Shown here: positions 25,849 to 35,000 of the stretch, one piece after another
How the letters are laid out: the number at the start of each line of letters is the position of its first letter
How positions within the stretch are numbered: the stretch's first letter is position 1
Origin: Alteromonas sp. KUL49
GTDB lineage: Bacteria; Pseudomonadota; Gammaproteobacteria; Enterobacterales; Alteromonadaceae
Assembly (NCBI RefSeq): GCF_006538345.1
Contig: NZ_BJKL01000004.1
Span: 62,001 to 126,000, forward strand
DNA: 64,000 nucleotides
Direction: 5' to 3'
The notes under the pieces: generated by a model
Told to the model about the DNA's origin: nothing
Seen by the model: the letters and a program-made list of their open reading frames with translations, nothing else
Database searches by the model: none
Translations under genes and position numbers: made by a program

Positions 25849-25914
25849 ACATTTTCAATGTAATCAGTGAGTTACTAAAGTTTTTTCAAACCGTTGTCCC
25901 TCACCGCGGCGCAG

Positions 25915-25943
25915 ATATTACGGATTCGGCCCCATAGTGTCAA
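25915..25943 (-). promoter_or_regulatory. Strong sigma-70 promoter of tRNA-Asp with GC-rich discriminator
   Basis: On the minus strand TTGACA (25943-25938) and TAATAT (25920-25915) are 17 bp apart. The following CTGCGCCGCGG is GC-rich, as in stringently controlled stable-RNA promoters. The mature tRNA begins about 67 nt downstream of the -10. Confidence 0.7.
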
Positions 25944-26062
25944 CGCTTTTTTTTTAAATAAATTCGTCATATGCGTATCGTTTGCATGATAATTGTTCAT
26001 TGTGACGAAATAAAATGCAAACAAGGACAAGACTGCTCGTAAAACGCACGACCACTCTGGCT

Positions 26063-27472
26063 TTATGCAGTATCACCATCCTTCTTCTTTTTAAACATAC
26101 CGAGTAATTTAGCAATCCCTTTTGGCTGTTCCGATAGCGTCAGATCCTGATCTGATAATATGACGGGAGCATTGGCTTTATTTGCTCTTTTACGCATGAC
26201 AAGTATCACTGTCACCACCAACACACCAACAAGTACAATAGCCCCGTTAACGACTACCAACATTATCACCAGCGTGTTGTTATCCATCTCCTCCTCCATC
26301 GGCATCTCTGGAAGATTTTCCTGTTCACCGTCCATGGGCATACTCTCTTCATCACTTCCCTCTCCTTGCGGTGCCAATGGATCTATAACGTCAGGTTCAG
26401 GGCTCTCAGCCAAAAAGGTAAACTCAGGTACATCTAAGATAAAGTCTCTACCGTCAGACGTGGTGCCGTAGGCGGTCATTTTTACTCTGAAAATGCCCTC
26501 ATCGTAGGCAGGCATTAAATATTCTCTCGGCTGATCACCACCCTCAGTCAGCGAGAAGTTCTGCATTTCAGAATTGGGGTACCGCACTTTACCGTCGATG
26601 AGTAGAGATTCTATGTCTACTTGATCGCGATTAACGTCAACGATGAGCTTATGGTAACCCTCACCACCACCGTCATGAACAACGTCAACCACCACTGGGT
26701 TTGGATGCAAAACAATAGGTGGATCCAATTGTTCTCTGGTAAACATAGGTGTGGTCACGCGAAAAATGGGTTGCCATTCGCCAGGCGCAACACCAAGATT
26801 AAATTGCCCCGTAAACACTCCATCCGTAGGCCTCTCATCCATTCCCCGACCATCATCCTCAAATCGGGCTATCTCAACGTCGTTTGAACCAAAATTGTCA
26901 TAGTTTGGGTTGTTAGAGCTGACAAAGTCTATGGTTAACTCAACCACATCACGAAATTCATTGTTTGCTATGGGATTTCCACCGTTGGTGAGCGAGGCAG
27001 TAGACTTTATGATTTCACCCGAAAACATCATAGAGGGTAAAGACTCGGCGTGAAGCGCCAAATCAGACAGTACCATAACCCGACTATTTGGCAGTATTTG
27101 TCCGACCGCTTGCCACGGTCCAGGTACGGGATTCTTGATAGAAATCATGTCGAAGGTTTCATCGTCGTACCAATCAACTTTTCGGGTATCGACACGTCCT
27201 TGAAACAATTTGGAACCATCCGGTCGAACCAACACCACGGGGGCAGAGCCACGACGTCTGAAAAAGATCATGGTGATCTCTTCCACATTGTGGTCAATAC
27301 GAAACCGATTTTGCAGCAGCTTTATTGAGTTTTGATACTCATCCCCCAAGTTAGATAAAGGATTTGGCGTGCTATCGGCAGACTCAGGCATGTCTTGCAT
27401 TTGGTCACTATCTTGTGCAAATGCTGTGGTCATCATAAAAGCGAAAAGAAGTGCCTGTATCCGTTTGCCCAA
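26063..27472 (-). CDS. TIGR03503-like membrane-anchored protein
   Basis: A 469-residue protein with an N-terminal signal peptide (MGKRIQALLFAFMMTTAFAQ). It continues with a large extracytoplasmic beta-rich region, an acidic Glu/Pro/Met linker (about residues 365-400), a single membrane segment (LVIMLVVVNGAIVLVGVLVV) and a short basic cytoplasmic tail. It resembles the conserved gammaproteobacterial family TIGR03503, whose function is not known. Signature-like text includes RNRFRIDHNVEEITMIFFRR and WQPIFRVTTPMFTREQLDPP. Start ATG at 27472 encodes the signal. It follows dnaQ by 29 bp on the same strand and may be cotranscribed with it. Role: unknown envelope protein. Confidence 0.7.
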   Translation of the reverse strand: MGKRIQALLFAFMMTTAFAQDSDQMQDMPESADSTPNPLSNLGDEYQNSIKLLQNRFRIDHNVEEITMIFFRRRGSAPVVLVRPDGSKLFQGRVDTRKVDWYDDETFDMISIKNPVPGPWQAVGQILPNSRVMVLSDLALHAESLPSMMFSGEIIKSTASLTNGGNPIANNEFRDVVELTIDFVSSNNPNYDNFGSNDVEIARFEDDGRGMDERPTDGVFTGQFNLGVAPGEWQPIFRVTTPMFTREQLDPPIVLHPNPVVVDVVHDGGGEGYHKLIVDVNRDQVDIESLLIDGKVRYPNSEMQNFSLTEGGDQPREYLMPAYDEGIFRVKMTAYGTTSDGRDFILDVPEFTFLAESPEPDVIDPLAPQGEGSDEESMPMDGEQENLPEMPMEEEMDNNTLVIMLVVVNGAIVLVGVLVVTVILVMRKRANKANAPVILSDQDLTLSEQPKGIAKLLGMFKKKKDGDTA

Positions 27473-27501
27473 AGCGCGGCTCCTGCGTGAATGTTATAAA
27501 A

Positions 27502-28218
27502 TCATACGTCTTGTTTAGGGGTGCGCCACAAGCACGCTCCGCCGGCATTTTCAACAATATCAAGACGAGCTTCATGTTGTTGTAATTCATCGGCTGTCGC
27601 ACGAATAACCTTTAATTTATTTGCACCGCGAGTGACTCGTCGAATAGCGCCAACGTTGCCATCACCGCTGTCTTTGCCTGCCAAATTGAGTTTCGTTTGC
27701 CCACCGGACATCATCAAGTAGACGTCTGCAAGGATCTCCGCATCAAGTAATGCGCCGTGCAGCTCTCGGTGACTGTTGTCGATACCATAACGCCGACACA
27801 ACGCATCCAAGTTGTTCTTCTGACCTGGGTGCATGCGACGAGCCATCACTAACGTGTCTAATACGTCGCAAATGTCCTTGGTTACGACATTTCTGGTTTT
27901 AGGCTCCATGGCAAATTCATGGTCCATAAAGCCAACATCGAAGGGGGCGTTGTGAATGACAAGTTGAGCGCCTTTTATAAATTCCACAAAATCCTGCGCC
28001 ACATCGGCGAAGATTGGCTTGTCAGCGAGGAATTCGTTGGTGATACCGTGAACTTCTATCGCCTCTTGTTCTATTTGTCGACCAGGATTGATATACACGT
28101 GAAAATGATTTCCCGTGAGTCGGCGATTAACAACTTCCACACAGCCGATTTCAATTATTCTGTGACCTTCTTTGGGTTCAATACCTGTGGTTTCTGTATC
28201 TAAGACAATTTGACGCAT
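27502..28218 (-). CDS. dnaQ: DNA polymerase III epsilon subunit (3'-5' proofreading exonuclease)
   Basis: A 238-residue DEDDh exonuclease. Exo I is VLDTETTGIE at the N-terminus, Exo II contains HNAPFDVGFMDHE, and Exo III is HRELHGALLDAEI with the catalytic His and Asp. The C-terminal tail provides the region that contacts the alpha subunit. The frame is open to an ATG at 28272, but I start at 28218 (MRQIVLDTETTG) because that matches DnaQ. It is divergent from rnhA, the classical dnaQ-rnhA arrangement, with about 120 bp of shared promoter region. Confidence 0.95.
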   Translation of the reverse strand: MRQIVLDTETTGIEPKEGHRIIEIGCVEVVNRRLTGNHFHVYINPGRQIEQEAIEVHGITNEFLADKPIFADVAQDFVEFIKGAQLVIHNAPFDVGFMDHEFAMEPKTRNVVTKDICDVLDTLVMARRMHPGQKNNLDALCRRYGIDNSHRELHGALLDAEILADVYLMMSGGQTKLNLAGKDSGDGNVGAIRRVTRGANKLKVIRATADELQQHEARLDIVENAGGACLWRTPKQDV

Positions 28219-28337
28219 GATTAGCCTGATGTTTTCACTGCTTTTTGCTAGTATACCAACCGAAACCAACACACGCTAAACGAAATATGTCAGCTCAACA
28301 CCCCATAAGGTGTTGCATGCGCGATTAAGGCAACCCA

Positions 28338-28805
28338 GTGACAACGAAAACAATACACATCTATACCGACGGCTCTTGTTTAGGCAACCCCGGACCCGGT
28401 GGCTATGGCGCAGTGCTCATCTACAAGCAACACAGAAAGGAGCTAAGTGACGGTTTTAAGCACACTACAAACAACCGTATGGAGTTACTGGCCACCATTA
28501 AAGCGCTAGATTCACTCACGGAAAAATGTGTTGTTGAACTCACTACAGACAGCCAATACGTCAAAAACGGCATAAATCAATGGATTAAAAACTGGCGAAA
28601 GAATGGTTGGCGCACAGCAGACAAGAAGCCGGTAAAAAATGCTGATTTGTGGAAGCAACTCGATGAATCAGTAAAAAAACACACTGTAAATTGGCATTGG
28701 GTTAAGGGCCACTCTGGCCACCCAGAAAACGAACGTTGCGATACCCTTGCCCGCAACGCTGCAGAGGCAAACCCGTCACAAGAAGATACGGGGTTTACTG
28801 GCTAA
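28338..28805 (+). CDS. rnhA: Ribonuclease HI
   Basis: A 155-residue RNase H that cleaves RNA in RNA-DNA hybrids. The carboxylate tetrad is visible as [21 protein letters not shown] and ERCDTLAR, and length equals E. coli RNase HI (155). Start is GTG with AAGG about 9 nt upstream. It is divergent from dnaQ, as in E. coli. It stands 26 bp from the convergent quinone-oxidoreductase gene. Confidence 0.97.
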   Translation: MTTKTIHIYTDGSCLGNPGPGGYGAVLIYKQHRKELSDGFKHTTNNRMELLATIKALDSLTEKCVVELTTDSQYVKNGINQWIKNWRKNGWRTADKKPVKNADLWKQLDESVKKHTVNWHWVKGHSGHPENERCDTLARNAAEANPSQEDTGFTG

Positions 28806-28830
28806 CCCCCCAAAGTGTGAGTAGCCGTGA

Positions 28831-29814
28831 TTACCACTTAGCGATAAGCTTACCCACGGTATCGTTGTTTTCTAGACGTTGGTGAGTAATACCAATATCA
28901 GCCACTGTATACACTGTATCTATAGTGGCTTTCAGTGAACCACTGTCAAACGCTGACAAGCACTGTGTACTAAACTTTTCAACAAGCGACGTCTTATATT
29001 CGTCGCTCCGATTTCTTAATGTCGTTCCCTGAATACGCGCTCGCTTTGCCAGTAGCAACGCCATATCTACGCCATCCGCATAACGCCCACCCAGTATGGC
29101 GATATTTATGATTTGGCCATCTTGTCTCAGAACCTTGAGATTTTTATTCAAGTACTCGCCGCCCACCATATCGACCACAATATCAACACCGTCAGACCAA
29201 TGATGTTTAATCATTTCAACAAAATTCTGCTTTTTGTAATTTACGGTAAGCTCCGCACCATATGAGCGGCAGTGGTGAAGCTTTTCTTCCGATGAAGCGG
29301 TGGCGCAAGTGAACGCCCCAAAATATTTTGCCAATTGAGTAGCGGCTAACCCCACACCACTAGCCCCGCCGTGGATCAATACCTTGTCGCTGCTAGACAC
29401 ATTAGCGATGGTTTTCAAACACTGAAATGCAGTGAGGTAAACTTCAGCAATTCCCGCCGCTTGCTCATAACTGAATCCTTGAGGTATAGACATGAGGTGA
29501 CTTGGCTCCACCGCGACATACTCAGCGTATCCGCCCCCGGCAACGAGACCGAAAACCCTATCACCTATGGTCCAACGCCCCGCGTTTTCGCCCACCGCCA
29601 CTACCTCGCCTGCGACTTCCAAACCAAGAATATCGCTTTCACCTGGAGGAGGTGGATACCGCCCCTGTCGCTGAAGCGTGTCGGCACGATTAATACCAAA
29701 TGCCATGACTCGAATCATCACTTTATTTGCGGTCATTTCCGGCAAGTCACAAGTCCCAATAAACAGACTGCTTGCGTTACCGCCTTTTTCGTAATCAACA
29801 AAACGCATTGTCAT
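28831..29814 (-). CDS. NAD(P)H quinone oxidoreductase, MDR superfamily (PIG3-like)
   Basis: A 327-residue zinc-independent medium-chain reductase. It has an N-terminal GroES-like domain and the nucleotide-binding motif LIHGGASGVGLAATQLAK (about residues 145-162). VLGLEVAGEVVAVG-type text (here DILGLEVAGEVVAVGENAGR) and the C-terminal ITHQRLENNDTVGKLIAKW agree with the PIG3/TIGR02824 group. It should reduce quinones with NADPH. The frame opens to 29892, but ATG at 29814 (MTMRFVDYEKGG) fits the family and has GAGTGAG nearby upstream. It is divergent from rlmI. Confidence 0.85.
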   Translation of the reverse strand: MTMRFVDYEKGGNASSLFIGTCDLPEMTANKVMIRVMAFGINRADTLQRQGRYPPPPGESDILGLEVAGEVVAVGENAGRWTIGDRVFGLVAGGGYAEYVAVEPSHLMSIPQGFSYEQAAGIAEVYLTAFQCLKTIANVSSSDKVLIHGGASGVGLAATQLAKYFGAFTCATASSEEKLHHCRSYGAELTVNYKKQNFVEMIKHHWSDGVDIVVDMVGGEYLNKNLKVLRQDGQIINIAILGGRYADGVDMALLLAKRARIQGTTLRNRSDEYKTSLVEKFSTQCLSAFDSGSLKATIDTVYTVADIGITHQRLENNDTVGKLIAKW

Positions 29815-29973
29815 AGAGCTCACTCTGGGTTCCTTCAATTCATAGCCATAGACTATCACTTTCGACGCTACTAATTCGAATTGGATTCGCACCGTCTGTC
29901 GAATACCGCTATACTTCGCGCCACCTACGCCCTATGCGTGTTTTCGTTGTTTGTCTACTACAAGAGTTCATTT

Positions 29974-31164
29974 ATGTCAGCCACCATTACCCTTCAACCT
30001 ACCCGAGAAAAATCGTTAAAGAGACGTCATCCATGGGTGTTTGAAAGTGCCATTGCTACTGTTAAAGGCCGAGCTAGAAGTGGCGATACAGTAGAAGTGC
30101 TAAGCAGTACGGGAGAATGGCTGGGAAGAGGTGCGTATTCACCAGAGTCACAGATCAGAGTCCGCATGTGGACCTTTGATAAGTCTGAAAGTATCGACAA
30201 TGTATTCTTTTTGAAAAAGTTTACTCAGGCACTAGCGTTGAGAACTCGACTTTTCGACCTTGACCAAACTAACAGCTTTCGTTGGATAGCGTCAGAGAAT
30301 GACGGCTTACCAGGCGTGACTGTTGATTTATATGACAACGTAGCAGTTCTACAACTCCTCAGTGCTGGTGCAGAAAAGCATCGCAGTAAAATTGTTTGGG
30401 CAATCACCAAACTCATGCCTGACGTTCATGTTTATGAACGCAGCGACGTTGACGTACGCAAAAAAGAAGGCCTGGAGCCCACTACTGGTGTAGTACACGG
30501 TGAACCACCCGCGCAAGTGACCGTAAAAGAAAATGGGCTCAACATCATTGTTGATATTGAGAAAGGACACAAAACTGGTTTTTATCTTGACCAAAGAGAT
30601 AGCCGTGCCGCAGCGGCACGTTATGCCAAAGGTGCACACGTCCTGAATTGCTTTAGTTACACTGGCACTTTTTCGTGCTTTGCACTGCAAGGTGGAGCTG
30701 CATCGGTAACCAATGTGGATGTATCTCAGCCTGCATTAGATATTGCCAAGCAACATGTCGACATTAACCAGTTGAATGCCGCAAAAGCGCACTACGTAAA
30801 TCAAGATGTGTTTCAAGCGCTCCGCCACTACCACGAGCAAAAGCAGCAGTTTGATATGGTTATCCTCGACCCACCCAAATTTGTTGATAGCAAAGCTAGC
30901 CTCAAACGCGCGTCAAGAGGATACAAAGACATCAATCTATACGGAATCCATGCCGTGAAATCTGGGGGCTTGTTACTCACATTTAGTTGCTCAGGACTGA
31001 TGCCCGCTGATTTGTTCCAGAAAATCGTAGCCGATGCCGCACTCGACGCAGGACGAACCATCAAGATTATCGAGCGTTTAAATCAAGCGAGTGACCATCC
31101 AATCATTGGGAGTTATCCTGAAGGCTATTATCTTAAAGGGCTAGTTTGTGAGGTCACAGATTAA
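29974..31164 (+). CDS. rlmI: 23S rRNA m5C1962 methyltransferase RlmI
   Basis: A 396-residue SAM-dependent rRNA methyltransferase, the same length as E. coli RlmI, which methylates C1962 of 23S rRNA. An N-terminal PUA domain (residues 1-80, RRHPWVFESAIATV) is followed by the central EEHDH-like domain and the methyltransferase with NCFSYTGTFSCFA (motif I), VDVSQPALDIAK and the catalytic motif ILDPPKFV. The frame is open from 29881, but ATG at 29974 (MSATITLQPTREK) gives the family N-terminus. Divergent from the quinone oxidoreductase. Confidence 0.93.
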   Translation: MSATITLQPTREKSLKRRHPWVFESAIATVKGRARSGDTVEVLSSTGEWLGRGAYSPESQIRVRMWTFDKSESIDNVFFLKKFTQALALRTRLFDLDQTNSFRWIASENDGLPGVTVDLYDNVAVLQLLSAGAEKHRSKIVWAITKLMPDVHVYERSDVDVRKKEGLEPTTGVVHGEPPAQVTVKENGLNIIVDIEKGHKTGFYLDQRDSRAAAARYAKGAHVLNCFSYTGTFSCFALQGGAASVTNVDVSQPALDIAKQHVDINQLNAAKAHYVNQDVFQALRHYHEQKQQFDMVILDPPKFVDSKASLKRASRGYKDINLYGIHAVKSGGLLLTFSCSGLMPADLFQKIVADAALDAGRTIKIIERLNQASDHPIIGSYPEGYYLKGLVCEVTD

Positions 31165-31174
31165 GCCCGTTTGC

Positions 31175-31396
31175 TTATGCGCTAAAAACTGTACCTGCTT
31201 CTACTTCGATATCGTTGGCAGATGTTTTACTCTGCCAACGTTGCCAACACTTTTCATGAAAATAAAACGCTACTGTATTAACCATAGGCTTTACGAGTGC
31301 TACCGCCCCGCCAATCACTAAGCTACCAGTGAGCAAGTACGCTACCAAAAAGGCGACAGAAAAATGCATTACCGCGAATGTCATTGTCTTTTTCAT
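31175..31396 (-). CDS. DUF2061 small membrane protein
   Basis: A 73-residue protein with two hydrophobic segments (FAVMHFSVAFLVAYLLTGSL and IGGAVALVKPMVNTVAFYFH) and the DUF2061 signature HEKCWQRW. It is an inner-membrane protein of unknown function. ATG at 31396 is preferred to the upstream TTG-type start because the latter would overlap the Fur box. It ends 11 bp from the convergent rlmI stop. A strong Fur box 26 bp upstream suggests expression under iron limitation. Confidence 0.8.
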   Translation of the reverse strand: MKKTMTFAVMHFSVAFLVAYLLTGSLVIGGAVALVKPMVNTVAFYFHEKCWQRWQSKTSANDIEVEAGTVFSA

Positions 31397-31421
31397 TGGA
31401 AAATTCTCAAGCAAAAAAATC

Positions 31422-31440
31422 AATAATGAGAATTATTATC
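31422..31440. promoter_or_regulatory. Fur box upstream of the DUF2061 gene
   Basis: AATAATGAGAATTATTATC matches the 19-bp Fur consensus GATAATGATAATCATTATC at 16 positions and is itself near palindromic. It lies directly before the DUF2061 start on the minus strand. Iron-dependent repression is inferred. Confidence 0.7.
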
Positions 31441-31512
31441 AATTGAAAAGGTAATTTAAAACCAATTTTTTAGAAGCTGTTATTCGATAAAAATGATTAA
31501 GGTGAGTATGTG

Positions 31513-31538
31513 GGGCCCAAGCTTCGGGTGCTGGGCCT
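31513..31538 (-). terminator. Hairpin downstream of the PilZ gene
   Basis: GGCCCA (31514-31519) and TGGGCC (31532-31537) form a GC-rich stem extended by GC pairs with one bulge. It lies 42 bp after the PilZ stop (31580) on the minus strand. No T tract, so moderate support only. Confidence 0.4.
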
Positions 31539-31579
31539 CCAGAAGAATAAGTTTCGCAAACAAGCGCTGCCAAACGACT

Positions 31580-31882
31580 TTACTTCATCTCTGAGATTTC
31601 AACGCCTATCACGCAGCTCGAATCAGTCGATGGGACGCAACGCACTACTGTAGTGATTGCAGAGAGCGAAGGAATCTGAGAACTTGTTGATTCGATTGCA
31701 ACGCTAATTTGTGTGCCGATCTCGATAGAAGGTTCATCTACTTCTAACGACATTCCCGTGGCACTTATGTCTTTGCAAACGGCTTGCATTGTGCGACTAG
31801 ACTCGTCATCGGTTACTTGCAACTGACAAGGCGAATTCACCATCATCCTGAAAAAATTACGCTTATCGTCGTATCCTAACAT
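31580..31882 (-). CDS. PilZ-domain c-di-GMP-binding protein
   Basis: A 100-residue single-domain PilZ protein. The c-di-GMP-binding motif RxxxR is seen as Arg8-NFF-Arg12 in DDKRNFFRM, and the D/NxSxxG motif as DISATG (residues 39-44) followed by MSLEV. It would act as a cytoplasmic c-di-GMP receptor whose partner is unknown. Start ATG has GGAGAGG 7 nt upstream. It stands alone, between the DUF2061 gene and hrpA, all on the minus strand. Confidence 0.85.
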   Translation of the reverse strand: MLGYDDKRNFFRMMVNSPCQLQVTDDESSRTMQAVCKDISATGMSLEVDEPSIEIGTQISVAIESTSSQIPSLSAITTVVRCVPSTDSSCVIGVEISEMK

Positions 31883-32046
31883 GTACTACCTCTCCTAACG
31901 TGCGCTAAAACCTCTACTACTCCATCATTTATAGGGCGAGGCTTAGAACTTGTCAATTAGCGAATTGGTTATTACCTGACTGACTCCCTATGATTAGGCG
32001 CTAACCCTGTGATAGTTAACGAGTAATTAACAACCACTAAATTGGA

Positions 32047-35000
32047 CTAAAATGCTTCTAATGCCAATAAAATACGCTTGGCCGAGATGGGAACGGAGGT
32101 ACCCAATTGTTGAGCAAATAAAGATACTCGTAACTCTTCAATCATCCATTTGATGTCTTCTAATTCACTAGGGACTTTACCTTTAGGGTATTTAGCTTTT
32201 GTCTTTGCCCAACTGTCGTGTGACTTCTCTACCGTCATTTGGTGCATACGGTCTTTATTTGGATCAATGGGTAACTTTTCCAAGCGACGAGATAGCCCTT
32301 TGATATAGCGATTCCAATCGTCCAATCTGTGCATACCTAAATCAGAAACGAACCCCGGATACACCAAACTCGATAAATGCGCTTTGCAATCGCCCAGCGC
32401 ATGGATCATTGTTAGCGGCACATTACCTTTCATCTGTTTTTGGCATTGATGGGCTAGCGTAAGTCCCTGCTCTACTTTTTCGGCAATATCCAATACGGTT
32501 TCATTAATTTCACCTTTGACAAAGTTCACGCAACTATCAAAGTCAGCCTTGTTTCTAATATCGGTTTGATTCGTATCGACAAACTGCTGCACCAACGCAT
32601 CAATCCCCGCAAAAATGCAGTCATCGATGAGTGCTTTCACTTGCCCAAACGGATTGAAATACAGCCCCAACTTGGCTTTGTTAGGTAACTTATTTTGCAG
32701 GTAGTTGAGTGGTGATGGCATGGCGTTTTTCACCAACACGTTAGTGCCTTTGCGATGAAGCAACGCGGCTTTATCAGCCTCATCAATCAGCTCAATATCC
32801 ACTTTGTCACCTTTTTGCACCAATGCCGGGAATGCTTGTACTTCAAAGCCTCCAATTTTTTGCGCAAAGGTCTCGGGAAGCGATTCAAAGTCCCAATCTG
32901 TTATCCCCGAACGTTCGAGTTCTGGGGTAGCAGCTTTTTCAAAGGTTTGCTTTACCTGTCCAGAACACTGCTCTTTGAGAAGGTCAAGATTGTCAGACGT
33001 AGAGATCACATCGCCTTTTTCGTTAACTGCAGCGAAATGCATCACTAAGTGGCGGTCGAGGGCATCGAGGTTCCAATCGTCTTCTTCAACCCGTACACCG
33101 GTCATTTTTAGAAGCTTGCTCGTCACTGCGTCTAATAAACGCATGGGCCGTCCATTTTTGTCTTGCTCTTGTATATCTGCAATACAAGCATCTGCGTAGT
33201 TTGGGGCGGGTACAAAGTTTCTGCGAAGCCTTTTTGGTAACCCTTTGATAAGTGCAACGATCAACTCATGACGCAGCCCCGATACTAACCAATCAAACCC
33301 AACATTATCCACCTGATTGAGCACCGGCAGCGGAATACATACAGTCACACCATCATCAATGGCATTAGGCTCAAAGTTATAACGCAGTGGTAAGGTAATG
33401 TTGCCCTGACGCCATACATCAGGATAAGCGGTCGCCAAGCTAACGCTGGGTTGTTGTCGATAGACATCATCTTCTTTAAACAGCAAATCAACCGATTTAC
33501 CTCTATGTCGATACCATTTTTTGAAAGACGCCTCGTTGTTAACCTCTACAGGAAGCTTTCCAGCGTAGAAACTCAACAATTCATCCTCATCGACCAAAAG
33601 GTCTCGTCGACGAGACTTTTGTTCTAGTTCATCCACTTGTTCGAGCAAGGCATTATTGTCGTTCAAGAAACCGTAATTGAGTTTGGTGTGCCCTTCAATG
33701 AGGGCCTCTCGTATGAACAACTCTTGGCATATCGCAGGGTCAATCAGGCTGTAAACTTTGGCCCGTTTGAGCACAATAGGTAAACCAAAAAGCGTGACCT
33801 TTTCGAAGGCAATCACAGCGCCGCGCTTTTTAGACCAATGGGGTTCGGAATAACTGGCTTGGGTAACATGAGCAGCAAGAGGTTCAATCCATGCAGGGTC
33901 TATTTTTGCCACCATACGGGCGAACAACTTAGACGTCTCTACTAACTCAGCGCCCATAACCCATTTAGGCTGAGATTTTCCTAAGCCCGAACCAGGGAAA
34001 ATCATAAAGCGGGTATTTCTCGATCCCAAATACTCGCGATCTTTATCTTTGAACCCGATGTGAGATAGTAACCCCGAAGCAATAGCCTCATGCACGCCCT
34101 GATAGTCAGCCTCTTGGCTACTCACACCAAAACCTAACTCAGCCACTGATTTTTTCAGCTGACTCACGATATCCTGCCACTCACGCATACGTAAGTAGTT
34201 AATAAAGTTTTGCTTACACCACTTTCTTAATTGGTTCTGACTCAATTCAGATTGCTGTGCTTTAAACTCTTGCCATAAGTTGTAAAGACTAATGAAATCC
34301 GAGTCTTTGTCATGGTATTGGCTGTGCTTTTCATCTGCTTGTTGACGCTTTTCTTGCGGGCGTTCCCTTGGGTCTTGAATAGATAGGCCGGCAGCAATAA
34401 CAACCACTTCCATCAGAGCATTTGTGCGATTTGCTTCAATCACCATGCGAGCATAGCGAGGGTCAATCGGCAATTTAGCGATTTGACGACCAATTTTGGT
34501 CAACTGATTGTTACCTTGTTTAGATACAATGGCTTGTATCTCTTCCAACAAACGGAAACCGTCGTTGATGTTTCTGTTATCTGGCGGCTGCACAAAAGGA
34601 AAGGCGCTAATATCGCCTAGTTTAAGAGCTAGCATTTGCAATATGACAGACGCTAAATTAGTACGCAGAATTTCTGGGTCGGTAAACTCCGGACGCCCTA
34701 AATAATCATCTTCGCTGTACAATCGAATGCAAATACCCTCAGAAACACGACCACAACGACCTGAGCGCTGATTCGCCGACGCTTGAGAGATTGGCTCTAT
34801 GGGTAAACGTTGCACTTTACTTCGTGCACTGTAGCGAGAAATACGCGCTGTTCCTGGGTCGATAACGTATTTTATCCCCGGTACCGTTAGGGAGGTTTCA
34901 GCCACGTTAGTCGACAATACAATTCTGCGACCTGAATGGGGCTGAAAAATCCTATTTTGTTCCGACGCTGACAAACGGGCATACAAAGGCACAATTTCAG

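Noticed and set aside
29815..29973. Extended N-termini of the quinone reductase (to 29892) and RlmI (from 29881)
   Set aside because: They overlap each other in opposite directions and encode no family residues; the internal ATGs at 29814 and 29974 give the normal protein starts.
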